Shown: positions 7,930-17,147, counted from the first letter of the stretch. The stretch is 64,000 bases of DNA from Geodermatophilaceae bacterium URHB0062 (GCA_000620185.1 KK211088.1:202498-266497); one strand, 5' to 3'. The notes: generated from the sequence alone by a model not told the origin. Translations and numbers: made by a program.

Positions 7930-9173
7930 CCGCCGCTCCTGGGTGCGACGCGCACCGCGCGGCGGGCACGCAGGTAGAGCACCGGCCCCGCACCGAAGCC
8001 CAGGAACTCGCGCAGCATCGCGCCGCGCGGCGCCTCCACCGTGGGCGTCAGCCGCTCCTTCGTCTGGCTGCGGATGCCGGCCATCCGCCGCACCCCGAGC
8101 GGGATGCGCCCCAGCACCTCCCGGCGGGTGCCCGACTGCAGCAGGCACTTGGTGACGAACGCCGAGAGGCCGGTGCCGTAGCCGAACATCTGGCTCAGCA
8201 GCGCCTCGCGGTCGGCGCGGTGGTGGTGCCACACCAGCGCGGCGGGCTCGTAGACCAGCGCGCGGCCGGCCCGGAGCACCCGGACGAAGATGTCGAGGTC
8301 CTCACCGCCGCGGGTGCGCGTTCCGGCGCCGAGCGCCTCGTCGAAGCCCCCGAGCTCGACCAGCAGCGCGCGCTCGAAGGCCAGGTTCGCCCCGGTGCCG
8401 AAGATGCCGGGCGAGTAGGGGTACAGGGCGTCCGGCGGCGCGGAGCCGTCGAGGTCGAAGCGCTGGGGCTCGCACCGGGTCGACCACGAGGCCGCGCGGG
8501 CGTCGAAGTACTCCTCGGCCGCGCCGGAGATCTCGGCGGTGGCGACGAGTCCGGTCACGCATCCCACATCGGCGGCACTGCCGAAGCCCTTGAGCAGTCC
8601 CTCGACCCAGCCGGCGTCGACCGCGACGTCGTCGTCGGTGTAGGCCAGGTAGGTGCCCCGGGCCTCGGCCAGTCCCTTGTTGCGCGCGCAGGACAGCCCG
8701 GGTCGCGGCTCGACGACGTAGCGGAACCGCGGATCCGCGGCCGCCGCGGCCTCGACCACCCGGCGCGTGCTGTCGTCGGTGGGGGCGTTGTCGACGATCA
8801 GGATCTCGAGGTGCGGATACGTCAGCGCGGCGAGCCGGTCGAGGCAGGCCCCGAGCTGCGCGGCACGGTTGCGGGTGCACACGACGACGGAGACCAGCGC
8901 GCCGGCGACGACGCGGTTGGGGCAGGCGCCGGTGACGGCGGAGAGCTCGGCCAGCCCCTCGACGGCGAGGTGTGCGTCGATGCGGTCGGCGTACCGGGCC
9001 ATGGCCGCCTCGGTGACGACGTCCGCCTCCGCGGCGGCCAGCGGCACCGTCAGGTAGCCCAGGGGCTCCCCGTGCAGCCGCACGAGGACGCGCGCCGCGT
9101 CCTGCTCCCCGCGCGGGGTCACCGCGGCGAACCGGCCGTCGGACAACTCGAACTCGCAGCACCAGGTGGTCAT
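7926..9173 (-). CDS. GT2 family glycosyltransferase with N-terminal extension
   Basis: The 415-residue protein has an N-terminal region of about 95 residues (MTTWCCEFELSDGRFAAV) that is not part of the GT fold. A GT-A domain follows: LVSVVVCTRNRAAQL, ILIVDNAPTDDST, GLSCARNKGL, the metal site AYTDDDVAVD and the GEDLDIFVRVLRAG base motif, with a WHHHRADREAL acceptor segment. The extension also occurs in mycofactocin/rhamnan-type GT2s and may mediate complex formation; that is inference. ATGA overlaps join it to the flippase gene upstream and the GT-C-like gene downstream. Confidence 0.85.
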   Translation of the reverse strand: MTTWCCEFELSDGRFAAVTPRGEQDAARVLVRLHGEPLGYLTVPLAAAEADVVTEAAMARYADRIDAHLAVEGLAELSAVTGACPNRVVAGALVSVVVCTRNRAAQLGACLDRLAALTYPHLEILIVDNAPTDDSTRRVVEAAAAADPRFRYVVEPRPGLSCARNKGLAEARGTYLAYTDDDVAVDAGWVEGLLKGFGSAADVGCVTGLVATAEISGAAEEYFDARAASWSTRCEPQRFDLDGSAPPDALYPYSPGIFGTGANLAFERALLVELGGFDEALGAGTRTRGGEDLDIFVRVLRAGRALVYEPAALVWHHHRADREALLSQMFGYGTGLSAFVTKCLLQSGTRREVLGRIPLGVRRMAGIRSQTKERLTPTVEAPRGAMLREFLGFGAGPVLYLRARRAVRVAPRSGG

Positions 9174-10642
9174 GACATCGCCCCTTCTGGCGTGCGGATG
9201 AACAGGTAGGCCCGCGCGAACCAGGCGAGGCACAGGAGCGCGAGCACCGCGCGCAGCACCAGTCCGGCGGGATCGGTGGGCAGCAGGACGACCAGCAGCG
9301 CCAGGACGACGCCCGTGAGGCTCTGCAGCAGCCCGGCGTGCGTGGTGCTGTGCGGTCGCCCGCGGGTGGGGAGCAGCAGCAGGACGTGCTGCAGCGAGTA
9401 GGCGGCCGCGGTGGCCAACGCGGCGCCGAGGATGCCCCAGACCGGGATGAACCAGAGGTTGAGCAGCACGTTCACGACCGAGGCGACGACCGCCGAGCCC
9501 GCGATCATGCGGGTGCGCGAGGCGGCCAGCAGCGTGCGGGTGGCCGAGAGCCCCGCCGTGTAGGGCACCGCGCTGACGATGACGACCGCGGTGACCAGCA
9601 GGAGGTCATCGGGGTGGAACTCCGCGGGCGCCCACAGCCGCAGCACCAGCGGCGCGGCGACCGAGAGGCCCACCATCACCGGAGCGACCAGACGGTAGAG
9701 GGCGTCGCGGCTGGCGGTGATGACGGCGTCGCCGTCGGCACCCGACCCCACGGCGAAGAACCGCGGCAGCCAGACGGTGTTGAGCACGCTCAGCACGAGC
9801 ATCGGCAGGGCGGCGATGTTGTAGGCGACCGAGTACTGGGCCACCGCGACCTCGCCGAGCTGCTCCTGGATCAGGAAGCGGTCCGCCGCCCCGAGGACGA
9901 ACGAGCCCAGCATCGCCGGCACCAGCGGCAGCCCGAACACCAGGGCGCCCCGGACGAGGGGCAGGTCGCCGGCACCCACCCCGCGCAGGCGCGTCATGGC
10001 CACGCCGACGACGACGGCGAGCACCTGTGCGACCAGGCGGCCGAGCACGAACGCCTTGCCGGAGGGCTCGAGCGCGATCAGCAGCACGAGGCTCAGCACC
10101 TCGGCGACCACCGACTGCAGCAGGCTCACGCAGCTGAAGGCCAGGAGCCGGTCCTGGCTGCGCAGCATCGCCAGCAGCGCCGCGGTGACTGCCGACGTGC
10201 CCGCCCACAGGACGGCGAGCCGGACGGCGCCCTGGTACTCCCCGAACCCCAGCGGCTCGCTCCACAGCGGACCGGTCAGGTGCGCGATCGCGGTGACGAC
10301 GACGGCCGCGACGACGCTGAGCGTGAGCAGCCGCCGGGCGGCGTCCGGCCCGCGGTCCTCGTAGAACTTCTGGACGGCGACCGACAGCCCGCACCCGCCG
10401 AGCACGAAGAGCACCTGCATGACGGCGTTGGCCGCGGCGAAGACGCCGTACTCCCCGGCGCCGAGCAGCCGGGTGGCCACGGGCGTGGCGAGCGCCGCCA
10501 CCAGCACCTGGAGGAACCAGAACAGCAGGTAGACCGAGTCGCGCCCGAAGAGGCCCGTCATCGCCGATGCGACGCGGTCCTCACCAGCGGTGCGGTCCTC
10601 GGCGGCGGTCTCGTCAGCGGTGTCGGGACGGGGCGCGGTCAT
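9170..10642 (-). CDS. Lipid-linked oligosaccharide flippase (Wzx/MOP superfamily)
   Basis: The 490-residue protein has about twelve to fourteen membrane segments starting at DSVYLLFWFLQVLVAALATP. The usual flippase N-terminus LLGAGEYGVFAAANAVMQ is followed by FYEDRGPDAARR in the first cytoplasmic loop. It should move undecaprenyl-linked repeat units across the membrane. ATG 10642 is chosen because it overlaps the stop of the upstream GT2-deacetylase gene (ATGA). A second flippase is encoded at 30975-32615, which suggests at least two repeat-unit pathways. Confidence 0.85.
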   Translation of the reverse strand: MTAPRPDTADETAAEDRTAGEDRVASAMTGLFGRDSVYLLFWFLQVLVAALATPVATRLLGAGEYGVFAAANAVMQVLFVLGGCGLSVAVQKFYEDRGPDAARRLLTLSVVAAVVVTAIAHLTGPLWSEPLGFGEYQGAVRLAVLWAGTSAVTAALLAMLRSQDRLLAFSCVSLLQSVVAEVLSLVLLIALEPSGKAFVLGRLVAQVLAVVVGVAMTRLRGVGAGDLPLVRGALVFGLPLVPAMLGSFVLGAADRFLIQEQLGEVAVAQYSVAYNIAALPMLVLSVLNTVWLPRFFAVGSGADGDAVITASRDALYRLVAPVMVGLSVAAPLVLRLWAPAEFHPDDLLLVTAVVIVSAVPYTAGLSATRTLLAASRTRMIAGSAVVASVVNVLLNLWFIPVWGILGAALATAAAYSLQHVLLLLPTRGRPHSTTHAGLLQSLTGVVLALLVVLLPTDPAGLVLRAVLALLCLAWFARAYLFIRTPEGAMS

Positions 10643-12378
10643 CCCAGCGCTCGCAGCACGCGTTCGGGCAGCACCCGGCGGGCGAGGCCGCGCACCTCGC
10701 GCGCGACCTCGCGGGCGGGGTGCCGGGGCGGGTTCAGCGCGGCGGCGATCAGCGCGTCGGGGGTGGTGTCGCGGCGGACCTCGATGCGGGGCACGGCGAA
10801 CCGTGAGCTCCCCGGGCGTCGTCCCTCGAGGGCGAAGGCGGCGGTGTAGCCGGCACGGCACGTGGCGGCGCGCACCCGGGCGTCGTGCTCGCCGTGCGGA
10901 TAGGCCAGCACCGGCTCGACCGGCAGGCCGAGGGCACGCAGGGCGCGCAGCGGCTCCTCGAGCTCGCTCCGCAGCGTGGCGTCGTCGGCCTGGGTCAGGT
11001 GCGCGTGCGTCCGGGAGTGAACGCCGATCGCCCAGTCCAGACCGGCGAGGTCCTGCAGCTCGGCGGCGGTGAGCAGCGGCAGCTTCGCGGAGCCGCGACG
11101 GGCGTCCCACTCGTTCCAGCCGCCGACGTGATCGCTCACGACCAGGACGACGGCCGGGATGCCGCGGGCCGCGAGCACCGGCGCCGCGGAGACGAGGAGG
11201 CTCGCGTAGGCGTCGTCGAACGTGAGCAGCGCCGGACGCGGGGGCAGCGGGGCGCCGTCGAGGGCCGCAAGCACGTCACCGAGTCCGACGAAGGTGAACC
11301 CGGCCGCGGTCATGGCGTCGATCTGCCGCTCGAACAGCTCGGGCGCCACGCACCAGTCGCCGATCACGGCGTCGTCGACGTCCTCGATGGCGTGGTAGGC
11401 CAGCACGACCGGAGCGTCGGCGGCCGGCCAGCCGCCCTGCTCGGTCAGGCCCTTCCAGTAGAGGGCGTCGCGGACGCGGGCGAAGGCCCAGCGGGTGAAC
11501 AGGTCGGTGCGGCCGGCACGGGCGCGGGCGACCGGGTAGGCGGCCAGCGCCCGGCCCAGCCGGGAGGGGACGGCGGGCGCCCACCGCGAGAGCACCCGTC
11601 CGGAGAGCGTGCCGGCGCCGTGCTGCTCGGCGAGCGTGCGTGCCAGCGCCGGGTGCTTGCGGGCCAGGACGGCGTCGGCGCGGCCGCCCTGCCGCCACTG
11701 GCGCAGGTACTGGTCGGGGGTGACCACGTAGCGCTGCCAGGTGACCGCGCCGGCGGCGTAGGAGACCACCGCGCCGCTCTGCAGCAGGCGGTGGAGGAAG
11801 TCGGTGTCCTCGGCGCCGAAGGACCCGTCGGCGTTGAAGGCCTCGTCGAACCCGTTCGCGGCGGCGAAGACGCCGGCGCGGACCGACAGCTGGCCGGTCA
11901 GCAGGTCGCCCAGGGCCAGCTTCCCGCTGGTGCGGGCGAGCCGCTCGTGCCGCTGCTTCGCCCAGCGCTCGACGCCGGCGCTGAGCAGCGTCCGCGGGGA
12001 GTCGGGGTGCATGGGGATGTGGCCGACGGCGGCGTCGGCTCCCCGGCCGAGGACGGCGTCGTGCTCGATCAGCAACCGCGGGTCGGCGACCATGTCGTCG
12101 TCCAGGAAGAGCAGGTACTCGCCGCGGGCCTGCGCCGCACCGGTGTTGCGGGCCGACGCGGCGCCACCGTTGGGCTGCTCGATCACCCGCACGGGAAGGG
12201 GCATCGGAACAGCGCGGGCTGCCCCCGCGGTGCCGTCGGTCGACCCGTCGACGACGACGAGGAGCTCGACCGGCCAGGGCATCTCCAGCGCGGCCAGCGA
12301 CCGCATGCTCTCCACGAGCACGTCGCGCCGGTTGTACGTCGGCACCACGATGCTGAACCGACAGCTGTACTCACTCAC
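10639..12378 (-). CDS. Fusion of GT2 glycosyltransferase and CE4-type polysaccharide deacetylase
   Basis: In one 579-residue chain the N-terminal half (about 1-270) is a GT-A transferase: FSIVVPTYNRRDVL, DGS at 44-46, DDD at 93-95, ED at 190-191. The C-terminal half (about 322-520) is a NodB/CE4 domain: AYHAIED, metal motif TFDD at 386-389, HSRTH at 454-458 and the YPHG loop at 493-496. The reading frame is continuous, so this is a true fusion, not a frameshift artefact. It suggests sugar addition coupled to de-N-acetylation of the same residue or lipid intermediate, on the cytoplasmic side because no signal peptide is visible. GTG 12378 follows GGGGGAG at 8 bases. First gene of the minus-strand operon ending at 5225. 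Confidence 0.85.
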   Translation of the reverse strand: MSEYSCRFSIVVPTYNRRDVLVESMRSLAALEMPWPVELLVVVDGSTDGTAGAARAVPMPLPVRVIEQPNGGAASARNTGAAQARGEYLLFLDDDMVADPRLLIEHDAVLGRGADAAVGHIPMHPDSPRTLLSAGVERWAKQRHERLARTSGKLALGDLLTGQLSVRAGVFAAANGFDEAFNADGSFGAEDTDFLHRLLQSGAVVSYAAGAVTWQRYVVTPDQYLRQWRQGGRADAVLARKHPALARTLAEQHGAGTLSGRVLSRWAPAVPSRLGRALAAYPVARARAGRTDLFTRWAFARVRDALYWKGLTEQGGWPAADAPVVLAYHAIEDVDDAVIGDWCVAPELFERQIDAMTAAGFTFVGLGDVLAALDGAPLPPRPALLTFDDAYASLLVSAAPVLAARGIPAVVLVVSDHVGGWNEWDARRGSAKLPLLTAAELQDLAGLDWAIGVHSRTHAHLTQADDATLRSELEEPLRALRALGLPVEPVLAYPHGEHDARVRAATCRAGYTAAFALEGRRPGSSRFAVPRIEVRRDTTPDALIAAALNPPRHPAREVAREVRGLARRVLPERVLRALG

Positions 12379-12397
12379 CGCGCGTTCTCCCCCGCTC

Positions 12398-12419
12398 GTG
12401 TCACCGGGTCAGGTGACAC
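12398..12419 (-). promoter_or_regulatory. 8-6-8 dyad just upstream of the GT2-deacetylase operon
   Basis: GTGTCACC (12398-12405) and GGTGACAC (12412-12419) form a perfect inverted repeat with a 6-base spacer, 20 bases before the GTG start. Arm length and spacing match the dyad at 2148-2169 although the sequence differs. The rest of the 494-base divergent region holds a C-rich/G-rich stretch (12450-12490), an AT-rich palindrome GGTAATTACC (12589-12598) and the promoter described next. No ORF in it looks coding. Confidence 0.4.
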
Positions 12420-12775
12420 TCCCGGGCGCAGCGACGGTACCCGCGGACGGGCACCCCCCACCCCCTCCGTCACCACGTGGGGGGAGGTCAGGGGCGGGTC
12501 GGGCCGCCGATGGACCCCTTGGGGTGGGACCGGCGCGACGCATCGCCGGGAGCCGCGGGGCCGTGCCGTCCATCCCGGAAAGCGAATGGGTAATTACCGT
12601 TACCGGGCGTCATATCAGTCGTCGGGGATGCGACTTCACGCAATCTTCATGAATGAGGCGGTGCACGTTTCCCCGCCGCGCATTCTCATTCCTCGATGTG
12701 ACGAGACGGGCACGCAACGGATCCGACGCCCTACTGACCACGTCGGACGCCGCTCTCTCGACGACGGATCGCGCA

Positions 12776-12821
12776 TAGGCTGCCCGCCCGGCGACGCGTT
12801 CCGGACCCGCGCGTCGCCGGG
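12776..12821 (+). promoter_or_regulatory. Candidate promoter with a 12-bp hairpin at the 5' end of the transcript
   Basis: TAGGCT (12776-12781) fits the -10 consensus and would start transcription at about 12788. There a perfect 12-bp hairpin begins: arms 12787-12798 and 12810-12821, 11-base loop. The remaining leader contains ACGGGG (12838-12843) and TGGGGGAAA before ATG 12873. A 5'-terminal hairpin could stabilise the mRNA or act as an attenuator. Confidence 0.4.
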
Positions 12822-12872
12822 TCCGTCGATCGTCATGACGGGGCTGCACTGCTGGGGGAAACGAGAATCGCG

Positions 12873-14126
12873 ATGTCCGACGCATTTTCCGTGCTCGTCC
12901 GTAACGTGCACCTGTTGCTGCCGATCGGCGTCGTCGGGATCCTGTCCTGGTCCATCTGGCTGATCCGGAAGATGCTGTCGGCCCGCTCCCGGTCGACGCT
13001 CAACGACTTCCGGACGACGACGTCGGTGGTCGTCCCGTCCTTCCGCGAGGACCCGGACGTGCTCGACCGGTGCCTGGACAGCTGGCTGGCCCAGTACCCG
13101 ACCGAGATCATCGTCGTGCTGGACGTCGAGGACACCGAGGCCTTCGCCCGGCTCACGGCCCGCGACGCCCCCCGGCTGACGGTGATCTCGTTCGCCCACG
13201 AGGGGAAGCGGTCGGCGCTCGGGGTCGGCATCCGGGCGGCCCAGGGCGAGGTCATCGTGCTGTGCGACTCGGACACCCAGTGGCAGGCCGGCCTGCTCTC
13301 GTACGTGCAGATGCCCTTCGCCGACCCGGCCGTCGGCGCGGTCAGCACCCGCCAGAACGTCTACCAGGCGCAGTCCAGCGTCTGGCGCCGTGTCGCCGAC
13401 TGGATCATCGACCTGCGCTATCTCGACTACGTGCCCGCGACCGGCAGCGCCGGCGCCGTCGTGTGCGTCTCCGGCCGGACCGCGGCCTACCGGCGCAGCG
13501 CCGTCCTGCCGGTGCTCGACCACCTCGAGCACGAGTTCTTCCTCGGGCGGCGCTGCATCGCCGGTGACGACGGCCGGCTGACGTGGCTGGTCCTCGCCAG
13601 CGGATACAGGACGGTGCACCAGGGCTCCGCCCGTGCGTTGTCGATGTTCCCGAACACGTTCCGCGCCTTCTGCAAGCAGCGGGTGAGGTGGAGCCGCAAC
13701 AGCTACCGGTGCTACCTGACCGCCGCCTGGAAGGGATGGCTCTGGCGCGTGCCACTGGTCAGCCAGGTGACGGTCCTGCAGATCCTGTTCACCCCGGTGA
13801 CCATGTTCGCGGCGGTCTTCTACGTGGTCGCGGCCGGCCTGAGCGACGCGCCGCGATGGGTCCTGGGTGTGGCGGTGGCGTGGCTGTTCGTCGGTCGGGC
13901 CATCCGGAGCATCAGCCACCTGCAGCGTCGTCCGTCCGATCTGATGCTCCTGCCCCTGGTGACGCTGGTGATCATCCTGGTGGCGCTGCCGCTGAAGACC
14001 TACGCCATGATCACCATGAACAAGCAGGGCTGGCTGACCCGGCGCAGCGACCTGGCCGGCGGGGAGGCCCAGACGGAGGCGAGCCTCTCACCGGCGGGCG
14101 AGGCGACCGCGGTGGTCTCCACGTGA
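12873..14126 (+). CDS. Processive GT2 polysaccharide synthase (hyaluronan/cellulose synthase-like)
   Basis: The 417-residue membrane protein has an N-terminal span (HLLLPIGVVGILSWSIWLI), a GT-A core and C-terminal spans. Core motifs are DVED, the metal-binding DSD at 132-134, GDD at 231-233 and the processive signature QRVRW at 269-273. This Q-x-x-R-W motif marks synthases that polymerise and extrude the chain through the same protein, as in HasA, NodC and cellulose synthase. The polymer is not determined by sequence; ugd and galE at 50-52 kb could supply uronate donors. It overlaps the next gene as GTGA. Confidence 0.85.
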   Translation: MSDAFSVLVRNVHLLLPIGVVGILSWSIWLIRKMLSARSRSTLNDFRTTTSVVVPSFREDPDVLDRCLDSWLAQYPTEIIVVLDVEDTEAFARLTARDAPRLTVISFAHEGKRSALGVGIRAAQGEVIVLCDSDTQWQAGLLSYVQMPFADPAVGAVSTRQNVYQAQSSVWRRVADWIIDLRYLDYVPATGSAGAVVCVSGRTAAYRRSAVLPVLDHLEHEFFLGRRCIAGDDGRLTWLVLASGYRTVHQGSARALSMFPNTFRAFCKQRVRWSRNSYRCYLTAAWKGWLWRVPLVSQVTVLQILFTPVTMFAAVFYVVAAGLSDAPRWVLGVAVAWLFVGRAIRSISHLQRRPSDLMLLPLVTLVIILVALPLKTYAMITMNKQGWLTRRSDLAGGEAQTEASLSPAGEATAVVST

Positions 14127-15838
14127 GTCCCCGGCGGTCCGGGTGGGGCACGCCGGCACAACTGGCCGGGAGCTTCCTGATCGTCGCGGCGCTGCTCGGA
14201 GTCGCCTGGGCGGGCCGTCCGTTCCGGTCCGAACCCGTGCCGACGCCGCCCGCCCCTGCCTCGATCGCGGCCCAGGCGCGTGCCGTCAGCGCCCAGGAGC
14301 AGCGTCAGGAGGACCGGTTGCGCGCCGAGGACGCGCGACTGCTCACGCTGGTCGGAGGGCTGCGGCCGGGATCGGCGCCATACGTGCAGACCGTCGACGG
14401 CGTCGACACGCTGGTGCTGACCCCCCGCGGTATCGACTACGAGACGCGTGACCTGATCCGGTTCGGCGCCGCCGAGCAGCAGGGGGGAGCGCTGCTGATC
14501 CGGACGAACGTCCTCGTCGCGCCCGACGCCCGGCTCGTGGTGAAGGCGCCCGGCGGTCAGCTCCGACTGCGCAGTGAGAACTCCGGCTTCGTGTCCGTCG
14601 TCGCGTGGAAGGCGGGACTGGAGCTCGCGGGGAGCACGGCGAAGGCCCTGACGGTCCGCAGCTGGGACCCCGGGCGCGCGCGACCCGACGACGACCCGGA
14701 GGACGGCCGCGCCTACGTGCGCGCGGTCAGCGGCACCATGGCGCTCACCGATGTGCACGCCACGGACCTCGGCTTCTGGGCCGGGCGCACCGGCGGCATC
14801 GCCTGGACCGGCGGTTCCAGCGGCCCCGCCCGAGGCCAGGTCACCGACTCCACCTTCGAGCGCAACCACTACGGCGTCTTCGCCTCGGAGGCCCGCGGCC
14901 TGACGGTGACCGGGTCGAGGTTCACCGCCAACGCCGTCGACGGCCTGACGCTGCACCGCGGCACGGTGGCGACGTCGGTGCGGAGCTCGACCGCGAGCGG
15001 CAACGGCCGCAACGGCATCTCGGCCGACCAGGGCTCCGAGGACGTCACGCTCACGGATGTCACGGCCGCCGGCAACGCCGACTGCGGCGTGTACTTCAGC
15101 GGCTCACCGCTGTCGGACGGGCCCTCGGCCGGCGGCGCCTCCCTGCGGTCGTACGGCACCGTGGCCGTCCTGGGTGGCGAGCTGCGCGGCAACGGCCGGG
15201 CCGGGGTGCGCATCGTCGACGCCGACCACGTCCGGATCGTGGGCGCCGCGCTCGAGCACAACCGGGACGGCGTCGTCCTGGTGGACAGCGCCGCCCCCAC
15301 CACCGTGACCGGGACGACCATCACCGGCGACCACCGGTTCGGGATCACCTCCAGCGGCGGCACCGCCACCCTCACCGGCAACCGCATCGTCGGCGGGGAC
15401 ACGCCGATCCGGGTGCGGAACGCGAGCACGGCCGTCACGGGGAACACCGTCGCGGACGCGGTCAACCACGGCATCTCCGTGGTGGGCACGTCCGTCTCGA
15501 CGTCCGTGGTCGGCAACACGATCGCCGGTCGCGGGCCGAGCGGGCTCGACCTCTACCGACTGGCCCCGGGCGTCACCGTGGACACGAGCCGCAACCACGT
15601 GGACGGGTGGGTCCGGGACCGGGACGACTGGACCTACTGGTCCTCGTTCGTCCCGAACCACCCCATGCTGGTGCTGTGGGTCGTGATCCTCGGGATGCCG
15701 CTGACCCTCCGGCTCCGCGCCCGACGCGGTGGGCGGACGACCGGCACGCGTCCGTACGGCGACGACCTCCGGCGCGAGCGGCCCGCGCCGACACGGATCT
15801 CCCCCGGGCGTTCCCTGCCCCCGGGACGCCCGGCGTGA
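14123..15838 (+). CDS. Membrane-anchored right-handed beta-helix protein (epimerase/lyase-like)
   Basis: GTG 14123 overlaps the synthase stop (GTGA). The 571-residue protein has an N-terminal membrane anchor (FLIVAALLGVAWAG), then a short coiled segment rich in Q, E and R. A long parallel beta-helix runs from about residue 140 to 490, with recurrent turns such as NHYGVFAS, NAVDGLTLHR and NRDGVVLVDS. A second membrane span near 515-535 (MLVLWVVILGMPLTL) precedes a basic cytoplasmic tail. AlgG C5-epimerases and polysaccharide lyases share this fold, so it may modify the nascent chain at the synthase exit. The catalytic residues are not identifiable by eye. Confidence 0.75.
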   Translation: MSPRRSGWGTPAQLAGSFLIVAALLGVAWAGRPFRSEPVPTPPAPASIAAQARAVSAQEQRQEDRLRAEDARLLTLVGGLRPGSAPYVQTVDGVDTLVLTPRGIDYETRDLIRFGAAEQQGGALLIRTNVLVAPDARLVVKAPGGQLRLRSENSGFVSVVAWKAGLELAGSTAKALTVRSWDPGRARPDDDPEDGRAYVRAVSGTMALTDVHATDLGFWAGRTGGIAWTGGSSGPARGQVTDSTFERNHYGVFASEARGLTVTGSRFTANAVDGLTLHRGTVATSVRSSTASGNGRNGISADQGSEDVTLTDVTAAGNADCGVYFSGSPLSDGPSAGGASLRSYGTVAVLGGELRGNGRAGVRIVDADHVRIVGAALEHNRDGVVLVDSAAPTTVTGTTITGDHRFGITSSGGTATLTGNRIVGGDTPIRVRNASTAVTGNTVADAVNHGISVVGTSVSTSVVGNTIAGRGPSGLDLYRLAPGVTVDTSRNHVDGWVRDRDDWTYWSSFVPNHPMLVLWVVILGMPLTLRLRARRGGRTTGTRPYGDDLRRERPAPTRISPGRSLPPGRPA

Positions 15839-16947
15839 GCAGCGGGTGCGCGCGCGGCCCGGCGCCGGGCAGGAGCGGCGTCCGCGGGGTCCTGCTGGCC
15901 GCGGCGCTCCTCCTCGCACTGAGCTCCTGCCGGTCGGACGGCCCGTCGAGCCCCTCCGGGAACGCGTCCGGGACACCGACGACCGTGCCGGCGACGCCCG
16001 AGGAGGCGACCGGGACGATGCCGCCCAGCCGGACCCCGCCGCCCCCTCCGTCCTGCGGTGGCGGCGACCTGGTCGACGTCACGGACGCAGAGGAACTGCA
16101 GCGGGCGCTGGACGCCGCCCGACCCGGCCGGACCATCCGCCTGGCCGACGGCACCTACGCCGGCAACTTCGTCGCCACCGCGCAGGGCACGCCGGACACG
16201 CCGATCCGGCTGTGCGGGAGCCGGGACGCCGTCCTCGACGGCGGTGACGTCGACGGGGGCTACACCCTCCACCTGCAGAAGGCCTCGCACTGGCAGGTGC
16301 TGGGTCTCACCGTCCGCGGAGGCGGCAAGGGCGTGATGGTGGACGAGGGCACCGGAAACCTGATCCAGGGTCTGCTCGTGACGTCGGTCGGCGACGAGGC
16401 CATCCACCTGCGCACCGACAGCACCGACAACGCGGTCGTGGGCAACGTCGTCCGCCACACCGGGCTCCGCAAGCCCAAGTACGGCGAGGGCATCTACGTC
16501 GGCAGCGCCGAGAGCAACTGGTGCCGGCAGACCGACTGCCGGCCCGACCGCAGCGACCGCAACGTCATCGAGGCCAACGACATCGCCGGCACCACGGCGG
16601 AGTCCGTCGACATCAAGGAGGGCACCTCGGACGGCGTCCTCCGGGACAACGTCTTCGACGGTTCCGACCTGGTCGACGCCGACTCGTGGGTCGACGTGAA
16701 GGGCAACGACTGGCGGATCGAGGGCAACCGCGGCACCACGTCCCCGGCGGACGGTTTCCAGGTGCACGAGATCGTCGACGGCTGGGGCCGGGGAACGGTG
16801 TTCGTCGGCAACCAGGCCAGCGGCGTGAAGGGGCTGGCCATCAACGCGGCCGGGAGTTCGGACCTGCGGAACAGCACGACCGTGGGCTGCACCAACTCGA
16901 CCCACGACGGGGGCAGCCTCAGCAACGTGCGGTGCTCCCGGGGGTGA
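15835..16947 (+). CDS. Beta-helix lipoprotein, pectate-lyase-like
   Basis: GTG 15835 overlaps the previous stop (GTGA). The N-terminus has a signal ending in the lipobox LSSC, then a Ser/Thr/Pro-rich linker to about residue 70, so the 370-residue protein should be lipid-anchored outside the membrane. The beta-helix domain starts at DVTDAEELQRALDAARPG and includes DEAIHLRTDSTDNAVVGN and GEGIYVGSAESNW, typical of right-handed helix lyase-like proteins. It could cleave or bind the polymer made by the upstream synthase. No catalytic assignment is possible. Confidence 0.75.
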   Translation: MSSGCARGPAPGRSGVRGVLLAAALLLALSSCRSDGPSSPSGNASGTPTTVPATPEEATGTMPPSRTPPPPPSCGGGDLVDVTDAEELQRALDAARPGRTIRLADGTYAGNFVATAQGTPDTPIRLCGSRDAVLDGGDVDGGYTLHLQKASHWQVLGLTVRGGGKGVMVDEGTGNLIQGLLVTSVGDEAIHLRTDSTDNAVVGNVVRHTGLRKPKYGEGIYVGSAESNWCRQTDCRPDRSDRNVIEANDIAGTTAESVDIKEGTSDGVLRDNVFDGSDLVDADSWVDVKGNDWRIEGNRGTTSPADGFQVHEIVDGWGRGTVFVGNQASGVKGLAINAAGSSDLRNSTTVGCTNSTHDGGSLSNVRCSRG

Positions 16948-17147
16948 GCGGGCCCGACGTGCCACCTCGGGGAACCACGTGCGGTGACCGTTCTCTCGCC
17001 TTCGGTTGCGCGTCGCCGGGGACGGGCCAAATACTTCGCGGATTGCGGCTGGATCAGGTCCGGGCGCGGTCCGGATCTGCGCCCACCCCGGCAGGATCAC
17101 CGCGTCGTCCCCGGAGACACCAGGGGGCAGACCGGGAGGAACGAGGC

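Noticed and set aside
12450-12492. Rho-independent terminator or G-quadruplex in the C/G-rich stretch of the divergent region
   Set aside because: CCCCCCAC and GTGGGGGG can pair, but the stretch follows no gene end in either direction and its composition allows many alternative pairings, so no specific call is justified.
12873-14126. Naming the synthase a hyaluronan synthase
   Set aside because: The motifs only show a processive beta-synthase. HasA-specific evidence and an obligatory GlcNAc/GlcA context are lacking, so the polymer is left open.
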